Shown here: positions 12,601 to 24,949 of the stretch, piece by piece
How positions within the stretch are numbered: the first letter of the stretch is position 1
How the letters are laid out: each line of letters starts with the position of its first letter
Assembly: GCA_035582835.1 (NCBI GenBank)
Contig: JAYKAV010002930.1
Location: 371,767-435,766 of the forward strand
Direction: 5' to 3'
Source: Phoebastria nigripes
Taxonomy: Eukaryota; Chordata; Aves; Procellariiformes; Diomedeidae
DNA length: 64,000 nucleotides
Notes under the pieces: model-generated
Told to the model about the DNA's origin: nothing
The model's input: the letters and a program-made list of their open reading frames with translations, nothing else
Database searches by the model: none
Translations under genes and position numbers: made by a program

Positions 12601-15600
12601 GTTGAGGATTGAAAAATGTTGTAGGAGGGGATCAAAGATAAGTGTCTAAATAGGACAGATACACCAGACAGCAAATGTAATGATCCTTTCACCTCTAAAC
12701 TGCAGTGCTGGATCAGACCTTACAGATAATTACTAGATGTTAAGCAGGTTCTGCCTGACGGGTGACCTACATGAAATGTTTGCCTTAAACTCTTCTATGC
12801 AGTGACTGCGTGGACACCTCCTGCTAGCTGCAAAACATTTTGGATGCCCTAACAGAGAGGCTAAAGGGAAAATCATAAAGACACACATCAGTCACTTGCA
12901 GTTGACCCTTAGAGACAAGGTCAGGGATTTATCAATAAGAAACCTTGTTGATTTGCTCCCCAGACAAATAGGCCATACAGCTTCTCGATTCATTGTCTTG
13001 CACTTTCTATTAGCCTTGAATTCACATATATTTCACATTTACAATATTAGTTCTTTTTAAATTTCTTTGTCATTGTAAAAATGCCACTTCCCTCCCTCCC
13101 CACCTCTGGCTGGCATTTTGCCATGCTACTGGGACATTATCTTAAACCATTATCTTGTTCAGCTTGTGAGTATGCTTACAATGCATAGTCTTTTCCTGTT
13201 GCTATGGTGATCCTTTCTTGGTGGTGATGAAGCGCAGGAACTCAACAAGTCATTCTTTTCTAGAATGTGACTTTCTGGTGATTTAAAAAAGAAGTCAATA
13301 ATCAAACCCAAGCAGATCATCAATATAGTTCCCTTCCTGTGTTTTTCTCCCATCCGTATTATCTCAGTTCATGTCAGACAATCCAATTTGCCTTGGTTAC
13401 ATCAAAAGGAGTGTAGAAAGGAGGCAAAAAAGAGCCTGATCAATGACCATATTATTTAAAAATGACATGTTCTACATTTACATGTTGTCTAAACCCAGCA
13501 AATTATCTGTCTGGCGTACATTTCAAAACAAAAGTTATAATTGCATGCCTTTAACTATATTAGCTTGCATTTTAATATCTATTACTGTAGCATGTGTAAA
13601 AAAAGAAAAAAAACACTAATCACCAAGGGTTTTTTTAATGTCTCTCAGTTCAAATTAGCTAAGATGTATGTCACTGATAACTGACACCTTGCTCATTGTA
13701 GAAAAGCAAACAAAAGCCCAAACAGATGATTATTTTTGTAGTAAATAAGCTCCCACACCTAAAATGCCTTGTACTTAAAATCAGAAGATGCATATTATCG
13801 GGGTGGGGTTGTTCAGTTTGTGGGTGTTTCTATCTAAGATAAAGGTTCTGCAGTTTACTAATGAAGTTTCACTTCCAAACTTTTCTTATTTATATAAAAA
13901 GGATAAAAGAAACCTACTACATGTATGTACCTCTCCGTTTTAGGTAAAATGTGCTCCAGCTTGGCAAACTACCCGATGTTGAATTTAGTAAAAGCAATAG
14001 ATACCAGAAGAGGCAAGGTACATACAACAGTTGACAAACCATGCTTTAGCACCTCTAAGCTGCCATGGCACTATGTAGCTGCAAGATGCATTTATTCAGA
14101 ATGGCATCTAGAGTATTTAACGCGGGATTTAGTTAAACCCATATTAGCTTCGACGTATTAAGAATTAAATGTAGCAGGATTAAATGCTACATCTGCAGTG
14201 TTCTTCCAAGTGGTGTGACTTTTTTCTGACTGTACATATTTAAACCCTAAAAGTTCTTTATTTTTGTAGAAGGTGAAAGACCTTGCCTTTTAAGAATCAA
14301 CAGCTTACTTTGAAACCTATGTTGAGCATGTCTGGCAAAAACTTGGTATGAAGACATGCACTGCTGTCATCAAGATTAAAACAGCTGCCTGCAGGGTTAA
14401 CTCCCTTTTTGTTACAAATTCATCCTTCTTCCTTTAACAAGTGATGGCAGGAAAAGAGAGTGGGAGGGCTGAATACTGGCCATATGATCCATGCTCACCT
14501 AATTGGCCAACTAATTATCTTTGTCGAGCGAAAGATAGCAGTCGATTTCTGGACTAAGAGAAAGTGTCACTCGTGTGTTACGGGTGACAGTGCTGAAGGT
14601 CACCTTCTGGATTCAGATGCCATCGGCTGGGTTGCCATCCCACCCTCTGACCACTGGTACCCACATCTCAGAGGGCAGAGTGGCAGCATCTGAGGAGAAG
14701 CTGTGTCAGATGTGCATGGGTATGGATGTGGCTACGGAGATGGGAAATAGCTCTTGCCCTTGTCAAGGGCTTGTTACAAATGACACAGTGGGAAGGAAGG
14801 ATCAAAGGTGTTATGTGCTGGAGGGTGGCAAATGTCAAAATGGTCTTAGGTTACAAACACACGAACAAAACGGTCTTCTTCTGGCCACAGACACTGAAAG
14901 AGTCCTGTACGCATCAGTGAATGCAACAGCAGGAGGATTAAAGTCAATGGTAATGTGTGACGCAGCACTCATTCTCTCCTCTAAGGGACAGCAGGGAAGC
15001 AGGGTCACTTCTCCAGGCTTCCTGCAAGGGGCAAACAAATCCAGGCAGGAGGGACGGAAGAGGTGCACTGCTTTTGTTCATGATGCAGCCTTACACATCT
15101 AAATTTGATCTCCTAGATGTTAGCAAAATTAGAAATGGATGTGAAGGCAGTTGCTAGAATAAAATGACGCTCCTCCTTTTTCAAGCATAGCAAACAGGAT
15201 TATTTACCTGTACTGCAATCAGAGAATTATGCCAGATTCTCTCTTTGAAGTTATTGATCACTCGAGGTGGTGGGTTTTTTTAATTAACATAGCATGTAAA
15301 CATTGGGAGGCTCTTTGTCTGCCAGTAAGCTAGTTTAATATTTACACTCCCTATACAAGAGACGGAAGATGCACTTGCAACCTGCCCTGCGGGCCAACAG
15401 ATTCTTCCACCACCAGATTTTGGTGCATTTCTGTGATCAAGTTTCCTCTGCTGAGAGTGACCAGCATTCATCCCCAATTCTCCCAATATAAATATTGTCT
15501 CAGAAGTCCATGGCCTTGACCTGAGTTGTTTTCAAACAGGAAGGTGGCATTTTTTTTCACACAGTCGGGCATTAAGTCTAGCAGAAACCCATAGCTCAGC

Positions 15601-18600
15601 TTCTAAGCACCAAGCGTTTCTTGCAGGCAAGAAGGTAAGTGGTAAACATTGAGATGCAACAGCTTCTATTTTTCTCCTCCCCATCAAGCAGCTAACTAGG
15701 AAGAGCATCTGTCTGAAATTTGGCACAATCAGTGCTTCATCCTTGAAGGGCTTAATTATGGTGCTTGAATTACTGTAAATCTCTCTATTGATTGGGAATA
15801 AAAATGCCTCCCTCAGTCTCATCTAGTTCCTTCACACAATTATGCATAGCTTTCTCTTATCTTTAAGAATATATAATTTCAGTGTGAAATTTCTGACGCT
15901 CTGTCTAGTGTATCAGACAGCTGACAGACTGCCAAGCTTGTAAATTCTTCTGGCATTCATTGAGAGACCAGTACTGTAGCTATTTCATAAGCAGCAATTT
16001 GAATGTTAATGCTGCTACCTAACGTCAGGACAAGAAGGTGGTAATATTAAAAAGAGAGTGTTCTCCATCCTCTGCAAAGACTATATTTTTTCCACGAGTA
16101 CTAACTTTAACTAGGAACATAGGGATGGCATAAATTAGGGAAAAAATGGAGTAGAGAAGGAAGCATTTAGATGCCTGAGCACTTCATGTGACTGCCTTCT
16201 TTTTCCTTTCCTTAGGCTGAAAAGCACTTCACTTCCTGTGTAAGAGGTTATTCTAGATTATAGTCAGGTCATTACAGCTATTAAAGTTTATTTTAGATTT
16301 AAACTCTCCAGTCTGACCCATTCCTCATCCCCAATCCAAGCCTTTCTTTTTTCATAAGTGGATGAATGCTAAAAGTGCAGAACCTGATCTTGTTCATATC
16401 CTGGCTGTGAGAAGCCCTTTCTTCCAATGACCTCAATTAACAGAGTCCATAATTTTTTTTCTCCTTTTTTGTAGCTGTCCTAAGTTTACAGGCTTGTTTG
16501 GTATTCTTGTTTGTTGAGTTTGGATTTTTTATTTTTGNTTTTTTTTGTTTCTTTCAAGTATTCCCTGTGGGTCCATTATCAGCTATTAGCTATACACAGC
16601 TAGGCTTTGATCAGCACTTAACTCTACTGTTCCTTTGAGAGCACCGAAGCGTTTCATATTCTACATTAATTATAAAAGGAAGTATTTGTTTTTCTTCCTT
16701 AACAGGTGAAATGTAAGCACTGCTCATAAAATTTTCATGAAAGTGATAGCTTAGGCCAGTATGACGAATACGCTAGCAGTTCTTGTCTGGAGTCATAGTG
16801 AGACCCAGTGTCNGACGTTACTACCAGGAATTAAAAGACAGATTAGTTTAGGTCTTTGATGGATGGGGGTGCTCTAATGTGCTGCAAATCAATTGGAAAT
16901 TTGGCAGAGCAAATGTTCAAAATACTGCTTCTGAGACAGAACTTGCTGAAGTTCAAACTGCAGATAAACACAATCCAAAAGTGATGCTAAATCTCTGCTC
17001 ACCTTTTACAATAAGGAAGAAAATTCTGTAGTATACAGGTACCAGTTACTAAATTTAAAAAGTGTTTTGGTCTTGCCTTCCCACTACTTCATACAATTAT
17101 TTGCTTTTGTGCAAAAGAAGGTGTAAAAGTTACTATTGGGAAATGACCATACAAAGGGGGAAGCAGAGGAAAATCACCTAACCCATCCCAACAGGCAGCG
17201 CAGGAATGTTTTCCCTGTTTCGTATTTCATCCAGGACAGATTTGGGGGAGTCTAAGCTGCAAGGATGGGTCTCCTAATATAGGCACAAGTTTTTCTGTCC
17301 CTTTGCTAGGAAGATTGCTTTTTAAGACCGAAAGAAAGAATATTGTACTGCCCTTTTGGAACAAGTCATTCATAAAACTCCATTTCATCCACTGCTTAAG
17401 AGTATGGACAGCAGAGTTTGCCTGCAGAAGGAAATTAAAGGGCTGATAACACAGCCAACTCAGAAACAACTATCTTGACTGATTGGGTTGTCGACTCTGG
17501 TGTCTAGTGGTGAGAATTTGCATTGTCCCAGTTCACTGACCATGCAGTGTTCAGTGATTTTTCCCCCAATGCTGCCATTGTTCATTGTTGGCATTTCCAT
17601 TGTTCACTCCAAAATTCATGCTTTTTTTAACAGAAACATCCAACTACTATTTCTTCTTTAATCCCCACTTACCTTCCCACACTGTCCCAGGCGTTTGCAT
17701 ACAGAAGGGCTATTCAGAGGACGATGTTTCTATTAAGCCATCATTTCAGAGAATTTTTTAATTTATACTCATTTCACATTGGAATAAAAAGACACGATTG
17801 GAGAGACTTCACACCAAAAACGTAAAAACACAGGTTTTGTGTTTTCCATCATCTCTGTGCATGTCTCCCTCTCTCAGCAGAACTCACCAGTAGCTGACAG
17901 TAAAAACACTTGACATCCAGTGAAAAATTCTTAAAAAAAAAAAAAATGCAACCCTTCAAAATGTTTTTGATCTAACAGAACATACCTGACAAAACTTAGT
18001 TTAAATAATTGGTCCAAATAGCACTAATGTGTTGGAGGACTTTTTTGTCATTTATGAAGGTTTTTTCTGGTTTTGTTTCCTCCCTATCCCTACCAGCCAA
18101 GAAGGTTGCAAAGGTTTGAAGAAAGTAGTGGATTTTGATCCAATGTTGAGCATTTCATCTTCCAAATAATTTGCATTATTGGCGACAGAGAGAAGAAGAT
18201 GACATTTTTAAAGTGAAAAGCTCTAATTTTTCCTCTAAGCTGCATGTCTGTTCTGGTAGTTTCAGAATTGCTATGTGGGTGTACTTTTTCCAATATGCTG
18301 TAACTCGCACCAAAAAAATTAAGTCTGTGACTGTGAAGACTTCTATTTCCATAAAGACAGAAAAATAGTTCATATTAGGGATATACTTGTAACCCTTTAA
18401 CACTACAGTTGAGGCATCACTAAAAATTCAGGGAGTAATGATTGACCCCATATAGCATGCTAGAACAAAAATGACCTTTTACAAACAATATGGTTAATAA
18501 TATCTTTTAAGTATTTTGTGGTTGGGTAAGTGTGGGTATTTTTTTTTTTAAACTTGGAAGTGTTTAATATTAAAAATAACTTCAGCTAAATTCTCAGTTC

Positions 18601-21600
18601 TATACTTAAGCTGATGTCAGTGGGACTTTTAAGTAAACTCTGTTAACAGAGTTTAATGTTAAACAGTCCTCCCTCAGAATCTGCTCTCAAATGCCTAGAA
18701 AAGCAGGAGTAGGGGTAGTTTTACTCCTTTCTCTGTTTTCAGCTTGGAGAAGTAGGGACAAAAATAGATGTATTAATTTTTTTTTAAAAAAAGATAGGAA
18801 CTTTCAATACAAAATTTGCCCTGGCAGCATAAAAAGACACAGCATTTTTAATACTGCTTCAGATTTTTTTCTTCTTTTTCTGAATTGCTGTAGTTTACTT
18901 GTCATGGGAGCTCCTCACAGAGCCACACTCAGGAGGAGAGCAGTGGGTGGGATGGGCACGGGCAGTGGGATGAGCAAGAAAGGCTGACTGGAGTCTATGG
19001 GCTGTGATGCTCACCTTTGATGTAGGGCTGTGTAATGGAGTTGTTTACTTGTGCTCCATCATTTCTGTGCATGTGTTTAGAGTTTCTCTTGTAATCCAGT
19101 CTCTTCAGGAAGGGGAATGCAACTGTGACTGCACATTAGTTTCTGCTATCGAGTCGAGCAATTAGTTTCTGTACTTACAGTCTGTAATAAGGAGCGCTCT
19201 GTAATTTCAAACCGTAGCAGTACAGTCTCACCTGACCAGCAGAGTTGACATAATTTGACAAAACGCAGCCAGAGAGCTTGCTTTTGTTTTCCTCTGTGTT
19301 ACGATCCTGTGGAAAAATGTGTTACTGAATGGATCTAGTGTCCAACACTTTTTCAAAATCCTAAGGTGTCAGTGAGTGTTTGCTCTCTTTGCAAGCTCAA
19401 TTCTTGGATGCCTGGCTGCAAAACAGAATTAGGAAGAAGGAGTGATAGTTCACATCTGTGCTTTTATTTTGTTCTCTCACTGTTCTATTTTTAATCAATG
19501 TCTTGATTGCTGGGGGTTTTATATACCTTGTGGCCACCAGATCCAGTTGTTCCAGTTGCTTCTCTAGTTCATATTTTTGTGAAAACCAAATGGTCTTAAT
19601 AATGGGAGAATACCTCTCAAAATTGTGGACATCTGTAAAGCTGAAAGGTCACAGCAGCCTTGCAGCACGTCTTCAGTTAGGCTGAACTAACTCTATTTCC
19701 AGCATTTCACAGGTTTCATCCATTGTTTGTTTTAGACCTGTGATCACTCCCACCCATCCTTTTTTGGAGCAAATCTATCTTCCTTTGTAGTGTGGTGTAT
19801 TTTAACTAAGACTTGCCCACTCAGTAAACAAGTTCAGTTCAAAAAATTGCTTCCAACGGCTTACGTGTAACATTCCTGGTAGTGTATGTCAAAATGAAAT
19901 TTGCCATTTACTTTGTGCTTCTCAGTATTGCTCTCTAGCTGAAAAGTCTTCCCATTTGGTTTTGGTTTTCCCCTTGCCTTTACTGAATAGCCTTTTGCTC
20001 ATTTCTCTGCGCACACCCACTTTCTGGACCACTTTTCTACTTTAACAGGGTCATTTTGCATTTCAATTTTGTGAATTTGCAAAAGGCTTTTATGTGGGAT
20101 CCATTGTAAAAACTCTCCCTCTGAAAATGAGAGATGCAAAATCACGCCCACTATAATGAAGCAAAATTATCACTCACTCTGTTAAATCAACCACACCTGT
20201 CATCTTTAACGTCTAATCTTAATTATGGTCTGTTTATCCAGTCCCATCTCCCCTTTCCATTCAGTGAGTGCTGTTGTATTGCAGCTGTCTGTGGCAATGA
20301 CCATGCTGAGCATGCCGGATGATGGTGGGTCTCCTACTGCACTTTTGTGGTCATCTAAAATTTCAAATGTCATTAAAATGATGGCGAAAACATGGATTTT
20401 GCCTGCAGTCAGTCTTTAATCACCCTTTTAGGTGCTGCAAAGTTCCTTTAACCCCATTTGCCCTGGGACTAATAACAGAAAGTTGAAAAGTGCAGTACAT
20501 AAGTTCAGACTCTGTAGATTTACTCTGTGGTTATTGAAACTATGGCCTTGTAAACAGCAGCCCATGAAAGAAAGAGAAAGAGAAGTATGCTGTGTCCTTT
20601 TACGTAAGTTAGCTTCAGGATGATCATGTTTGAAGCAAACCCGATGGCCTGCTGTGGGAAGAGAGGGTGCAGAGAACAGCATCGCCCAGCTTGGATTCTG
20701 GAAGGGAACCAGATGAAGTGATGTTCATAAGCCACAGATGAGCTTAGCATTTCCTGGTACAGTTCAATCCATCCCCTACACTAGCTGTAGGTTTTAGGAA
20801 AATGTCTTTGGTATGTCCTGACAGCAAACCGATGGCTCTGTGCCACAGCTTTGTGAGCAGAGGATTTCAGGGAACTGGCAGCGCGTCTCTTGGGCCAGTA
20901 TGCAACTGTTTTCCAGGATACATTAAAAGCTCTTTGCTCTATTATTCGTATTTTGATTCACACAAGTGAGACCTTGGCTGCTCAGAGAAACCTAGGGAAG
21001 ATTCAGAAAAAGCTCCTAAGGTAAGGAAACCTTTCTAGTACAGTCCCCAAACTAGATGGGTATCAGCTGTTCGAAAGCAACCTTTGTAGACCAGGTAATA
21101 AAGGAAAACTGAATAGCCCTATTCATGGCCTCAGCTAACAATTAGGTAGCACAGTATGTAGACCAAAACTCCTGCAGTATCCTCCCCACACCCGCCTTAC
21201 ATTCACAACCCGCTTGCTGTCTGCAGGGGCTTTGCAGGGTAACTACATAGAGTAACTGCAGCTCTGTGGCACCTATTTGCTGTGGGCAAGTCATGATTTG
21301 AAGCTGTTGAGGTACCAGTATCAGGCATTGCGAAAGAGCTTGCTGAGACATGTAGTTAGAATTAATGTCACAGTGATAATGGAAGAATCTGAACAGGAAA
21401 GAGGTGTTCCCAGCTGCGACAGAGAAATGAAGGCACACACTTGTCCATTAGCAACTCACTATGTACTTCATCTGCATATTATAGCCATGCGAGCTAGTTA
21501 TTACACCGCTGTGATTTAGATTCCCATGAAACACTAGAGTGACTAGTAACAATATTAATTTTATCTGACCAATCATTTTAAAACATTTTAGGAGTTACTC

Positions 21601-24600
21601 TTTACAACTCTTTACAATGGCATTCTGTAGTCTTCTGTGCTTTTACCAGAGCATCAGTATTACTGTTGCCCCTTTGTCAGCCTGCTCTAACGTGTTCTTT
21701 CCTCATTTAGTTCCTGAATTTCAGCAGCGATGGAAGAAAGAATCTCATTAGTTGTCGTCTTGACAAAGTTACTTAATATTGCCGAGGAATATGACCGTAG
21801 TAAGGTCAGAGACGAATGATCACGTGTCTGAATGACATAACTGCTATTTGAAATACCTGCACTTGGTGCCTGTTGGTGACAGTACTCTGTTGTTAAGCTC
21901 ACCTTGNTGGGTCAAGGAATGTGCCCTCATATGTTCTCTTCTGCCTAATTGCTGTGGCAGGAGCTACCCTTTTACAGTTCTTAGACCCCTGGTCTGTAGC
22001 TGTTTCTGATCATTTGAGAAGCTACTGCTGCCCAGAAGAATTTCAAGGAAACTTCCACCTAAAAAAGAAGATAGTAATGAGTTCTTTTCTTCCTCCTCTA
22101 TCCATCTGTAGTAATACATTCAGTAAAAAGCTGGTATAGGCACTTCTGCAGCAAAAGGTATTCTATAACCCCACATTTGGCTGAGATTTTAGGTATAATT
22201 TTTCAGTCCAAGAAAACCCCATAATATAAAAGCAGGTCTCCTGCTGACACGAGAGTAACAGAACAGGAATTCATGAATTATGGCGATAATATCTGCCAAC
22301 ACTGCCGTAGGTGCTTTAAAAAAAGATTCATGAGCGTCTAAGCTCATTTTTTTTACTAGAGCACTCCTGGTTCTCCAGCAGTTGCAGCAGGGCACAATTT
22401 ATGCTATGTACAATCCAATTTGATGGTGAACTCTTGTTGAAATAGGTTGTCCCCTGCCCACAGACACATGTGGCTATTTCCTCTTTGTCAGAGATGAGAG
22501 TCTGAGAGTGAGTCACATCTGCTTGTTGATCCAATGGACATCTCTTCCTGAGTGTGTATGATGACTAGAGCAATGGAAAGCAGCCTCGGGCAGAGGCATC
22601 AGGGCCAGTCCTAGAAGCAGCTCTCAGACAAGATCAAGGATGTAGCTTCACATCATGCTTCATGTTCCTCATTATCCTGTGGTGTACGTCAGTGGCTGTT
22701 GAACATCATAAGCCGTGGTCTTCCATCTGCCAGGAATCCCCTGTAGCATAGCCATTGTGATGTGGCAGCTCGGGAGGTATCGTGCTGCCATGAACAGCAG
22801 CCGTCCTCTTTCTTCACAGTTCACTAGTGCCGTGGTCCTCGAAACAACCTTTTAAAAGAAGATAAAATATACTATGCAGTTGTAAGGGAAGGGGGAACTG
22901 TGACCATTGCTGATTTTAAGATTTCTTGTGTAGGGACACAGGAGAGCAACTCCAAACCAAGTAGCAAGTGGTAGGACTTGTTAACTGCCTATGATGCTGC
23001 TCCTATGGCAAGGGGCCTCCTTTTGGGTTAGAATGGCAGAGAGCAATTCCGTTGCAATTTGGCAAATTGATGCTTTTCTACACAGTGTTATTTGGCTTTA
23101 GGATTTTCCTTGAGGTGCAGGGAGGGCAGGTTTAAAGTTAGGGTTTATTTTCCCACTGCCAGCCCTTCCCTTTCAGCACTGCAAGAATAGTATTACGGAC
23201 CCCGTGCCAAAATGTTTCTGCAGGAAACATTCATGGTCCTGCACAGTAAGGTTCTTCTTTGGAGCAAAATCCACTGATATGGAATCAGGTATTTATTTAT
23301 CTTTTACATTTTTTAGCCTGGTTTGTTTCAGAGGGGTGCAGAAATGCTTTTTTCAGAAGCCAGAGCACCAACAAGTGTCAAAGGCACAAGTGCTGCTGGC
23401 AAAAACCGCTGGCCAGGCCCCCTCCACTGAGCCCTGAGAAATGCTCTCTTGTTTGTCCCACAGGCGACCAGCCAAAAACTAGCTGCTCAACACACAGCTG
23501 GTTCGACTCTCCCCCAAAGTAGGCACACAGAAGGCTACTCTAGCCCCAAACCTCTTTTCAGGCCACGTGGCGAGCTGAAGCCATTCATTCTTTTGTGCAG
23601 CTGCTTTGCGATACAAAAGGAACTTTATTATGGATTTTACTCCATGCTAACAGAAAGCCAGTTGAATTCCCTTAGCCAGTTTTTGGGTATAGTGAATGCA
23701 TCACTGGCCTGTAAAGGCAACTGATTACTTTAATACAATATCACCTAATCCATCAAGCAAGGAAAATACAGCTGGGTTTTAAATACTGACCTAAGAAGTA
23801 ATTCATATCTTTGATTATTTTAACTGTCTCCAGTTAAATACTTTTAACAACATTTTCTCTATTTCAAAATCAATTCCATAGTCCAGTGGCAAAGAAGGGA
23901 ATGATTGCAACCACCCACCTAGCTCCTTGGGCTTGCTTAGTCACTGCAGTGTCTAGTTGCTATGTCTGACTATAAAGAAAATGTTAATGATAGGTTTAAT
24001 TGATGAGATTGCCTTTGAAAAGTCTCTGTGATGTTTTCTGGAGGTTAAAACCAAGACCACCATCCAAATTCTATTTTAAACCTGTACTGATTCCTTCATC
24101 CAGCTCTGTCGCAAGGAGTCTCTCCTTTTTGGGTCGCTGGCAGGTGAGCGCTGGTACGTCTGGCTGTGTTTCCTCTCCTCACCTGTCTGCTGGAGGCTCT
24201 CCTCTCCCACAGGCTCTCCTGCCTGCTATGCCTCAGCTCCTCCAACTCACAGTCTTGCATCTTAGCTCCAAAGCACCTCCGGCAGCAGCTAAGCTGCCAC
24301 ATTGGGCTTTCTCCTAGAGTAGCAAAGGTGCTGGCACGTGCTGCTTTGGGTAACTGCTCTACAGCTCTGACCAACAGAAGATGCAGCCCCTCACTTACCT
24401 TAGGCTGTGCAGCAGCAAAAGGGATGGCAGATTTTCTTTCAAAGAGCTTGCAGTTGTACCCAATGGTGGTCACTAAATCCTGGAAACTTCTGAAGCCTTT
24501 CATGGATGGCAGTGACAAAGGCAAAAATCTCTATAATAATATGTACGATCACACGCATTTGAAAGAAAAGGTTTTGTTTGGTTTTTTGCTAAAGAAACTT

Positions 24601-24877
24601 ACTGAATTTATGTTAGCAGAGTAACAAAATTACCTCCTGTATTAACAGCAATGCTTACCGAGAGTACCTCCTTTATTTTAATTTTATTTTTGTTAAGAGG
24701 AGGAAGCAAGAAGTTCTGAGGGATAGTGAAAGATTTTTTGTTTTCTTCTTCTTTAGATAAATATCTGGGGATCACAATTTTCTTTAAATTGTGTCTGAGG
24801 ATGTTGGATGTATTTCTGAACTACTGTGTGAAGTTTCACTGCTATTACAACATGAATCTTTAATTCCCTGTTTACAG
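9676..24877 (+). other. CNTNAP2: CNTNAP2 intron 22 (15.2 kb)
   Basis: It starts GTAAG and ends CCCTGTTTACAG, separating two phase-1 coding exons. I see no further exon in it. The longest open frames (14575-15102, 23204-23724, and 24166-24624 with an opposing frame at 24096-24524) overlap frames on the other strand or in other phases, contain no domain I recognise and do not join the gene in frame. Simple features include A/T runs at 17935-17946 and 18538-18550 and a 22-bp palindrome at 18634-18655. Single N bases occur at 9745, 10476, 16538, 16813 and 21907. No transposon relic was recognised. Confidence 0.92.
18634..18655. repeat. 22-bp perfect palindrome in intron 22
   Basis: The two 11-nt halves are exact reverse complements (TAAACTCTGTT and its mirror) and meet at a GTTAAC core. 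The match fails at the next base on each side (G at 18633, A at 18656). In RNA there would be no loop, so a cruciform or a dimeric protein site is more plausible than a transcript hairpin. No function is assignable. Confidence 0.9.
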
Positions 24878-24949
24878 CCAGTGCTGATTTCCCATACAAC
24901 GGTCAAGCTATAGGAGATGGAGTTAACAGAAACTCTGCCATTATTGGAG
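24878..24949 (+). CDS. CNTNAP2: CNTNAP2 exon 23: extracellular juxtamembrane stalk
   Basis: This 72-nt internal exon encodes 24 residues, numbers 78-101 of the C-terminal part. It reads [18 protein letters not shown] followed by NSAIIG. The acceptor is TTTACAG before 24878 and the donor is GGAG/GTAGG after 24949. It is phase 1 at both ends, so skipping it would keep the frame and shorten the stalk. The segment links laminin-G4 to the membrane helix. The mammalian stalk as I remember it reads FPYNPGQGQAI; here it is FPYNGQAI, three residues shorter, and a charged RN pair is replaced by GD. The rest of the exon matches well. No sequon is present: its Asn residues are followed by GQ, RN and SA. 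Confidence 0.96.

Noticed and set aside
14575..15102. 175-residue plus-strand ORF inside intron 22
   Set aside because: Other frames (14726-14920 plus, 14835-15068 minus) are open over the same bases. No domain is recognisable and it does not splice in frame with CNTNAP2. It contains a few cysteines and sequons, but nothing that forms a known pattern.
24096..24624. Opposed 142- and 152-residue ORFs just upstream of exon 23
   Set aside because: They overlap antisense to each other and neither shows a known domain. The true acceptor for the next exon is at 24876-24877, with in-frame stops in between.
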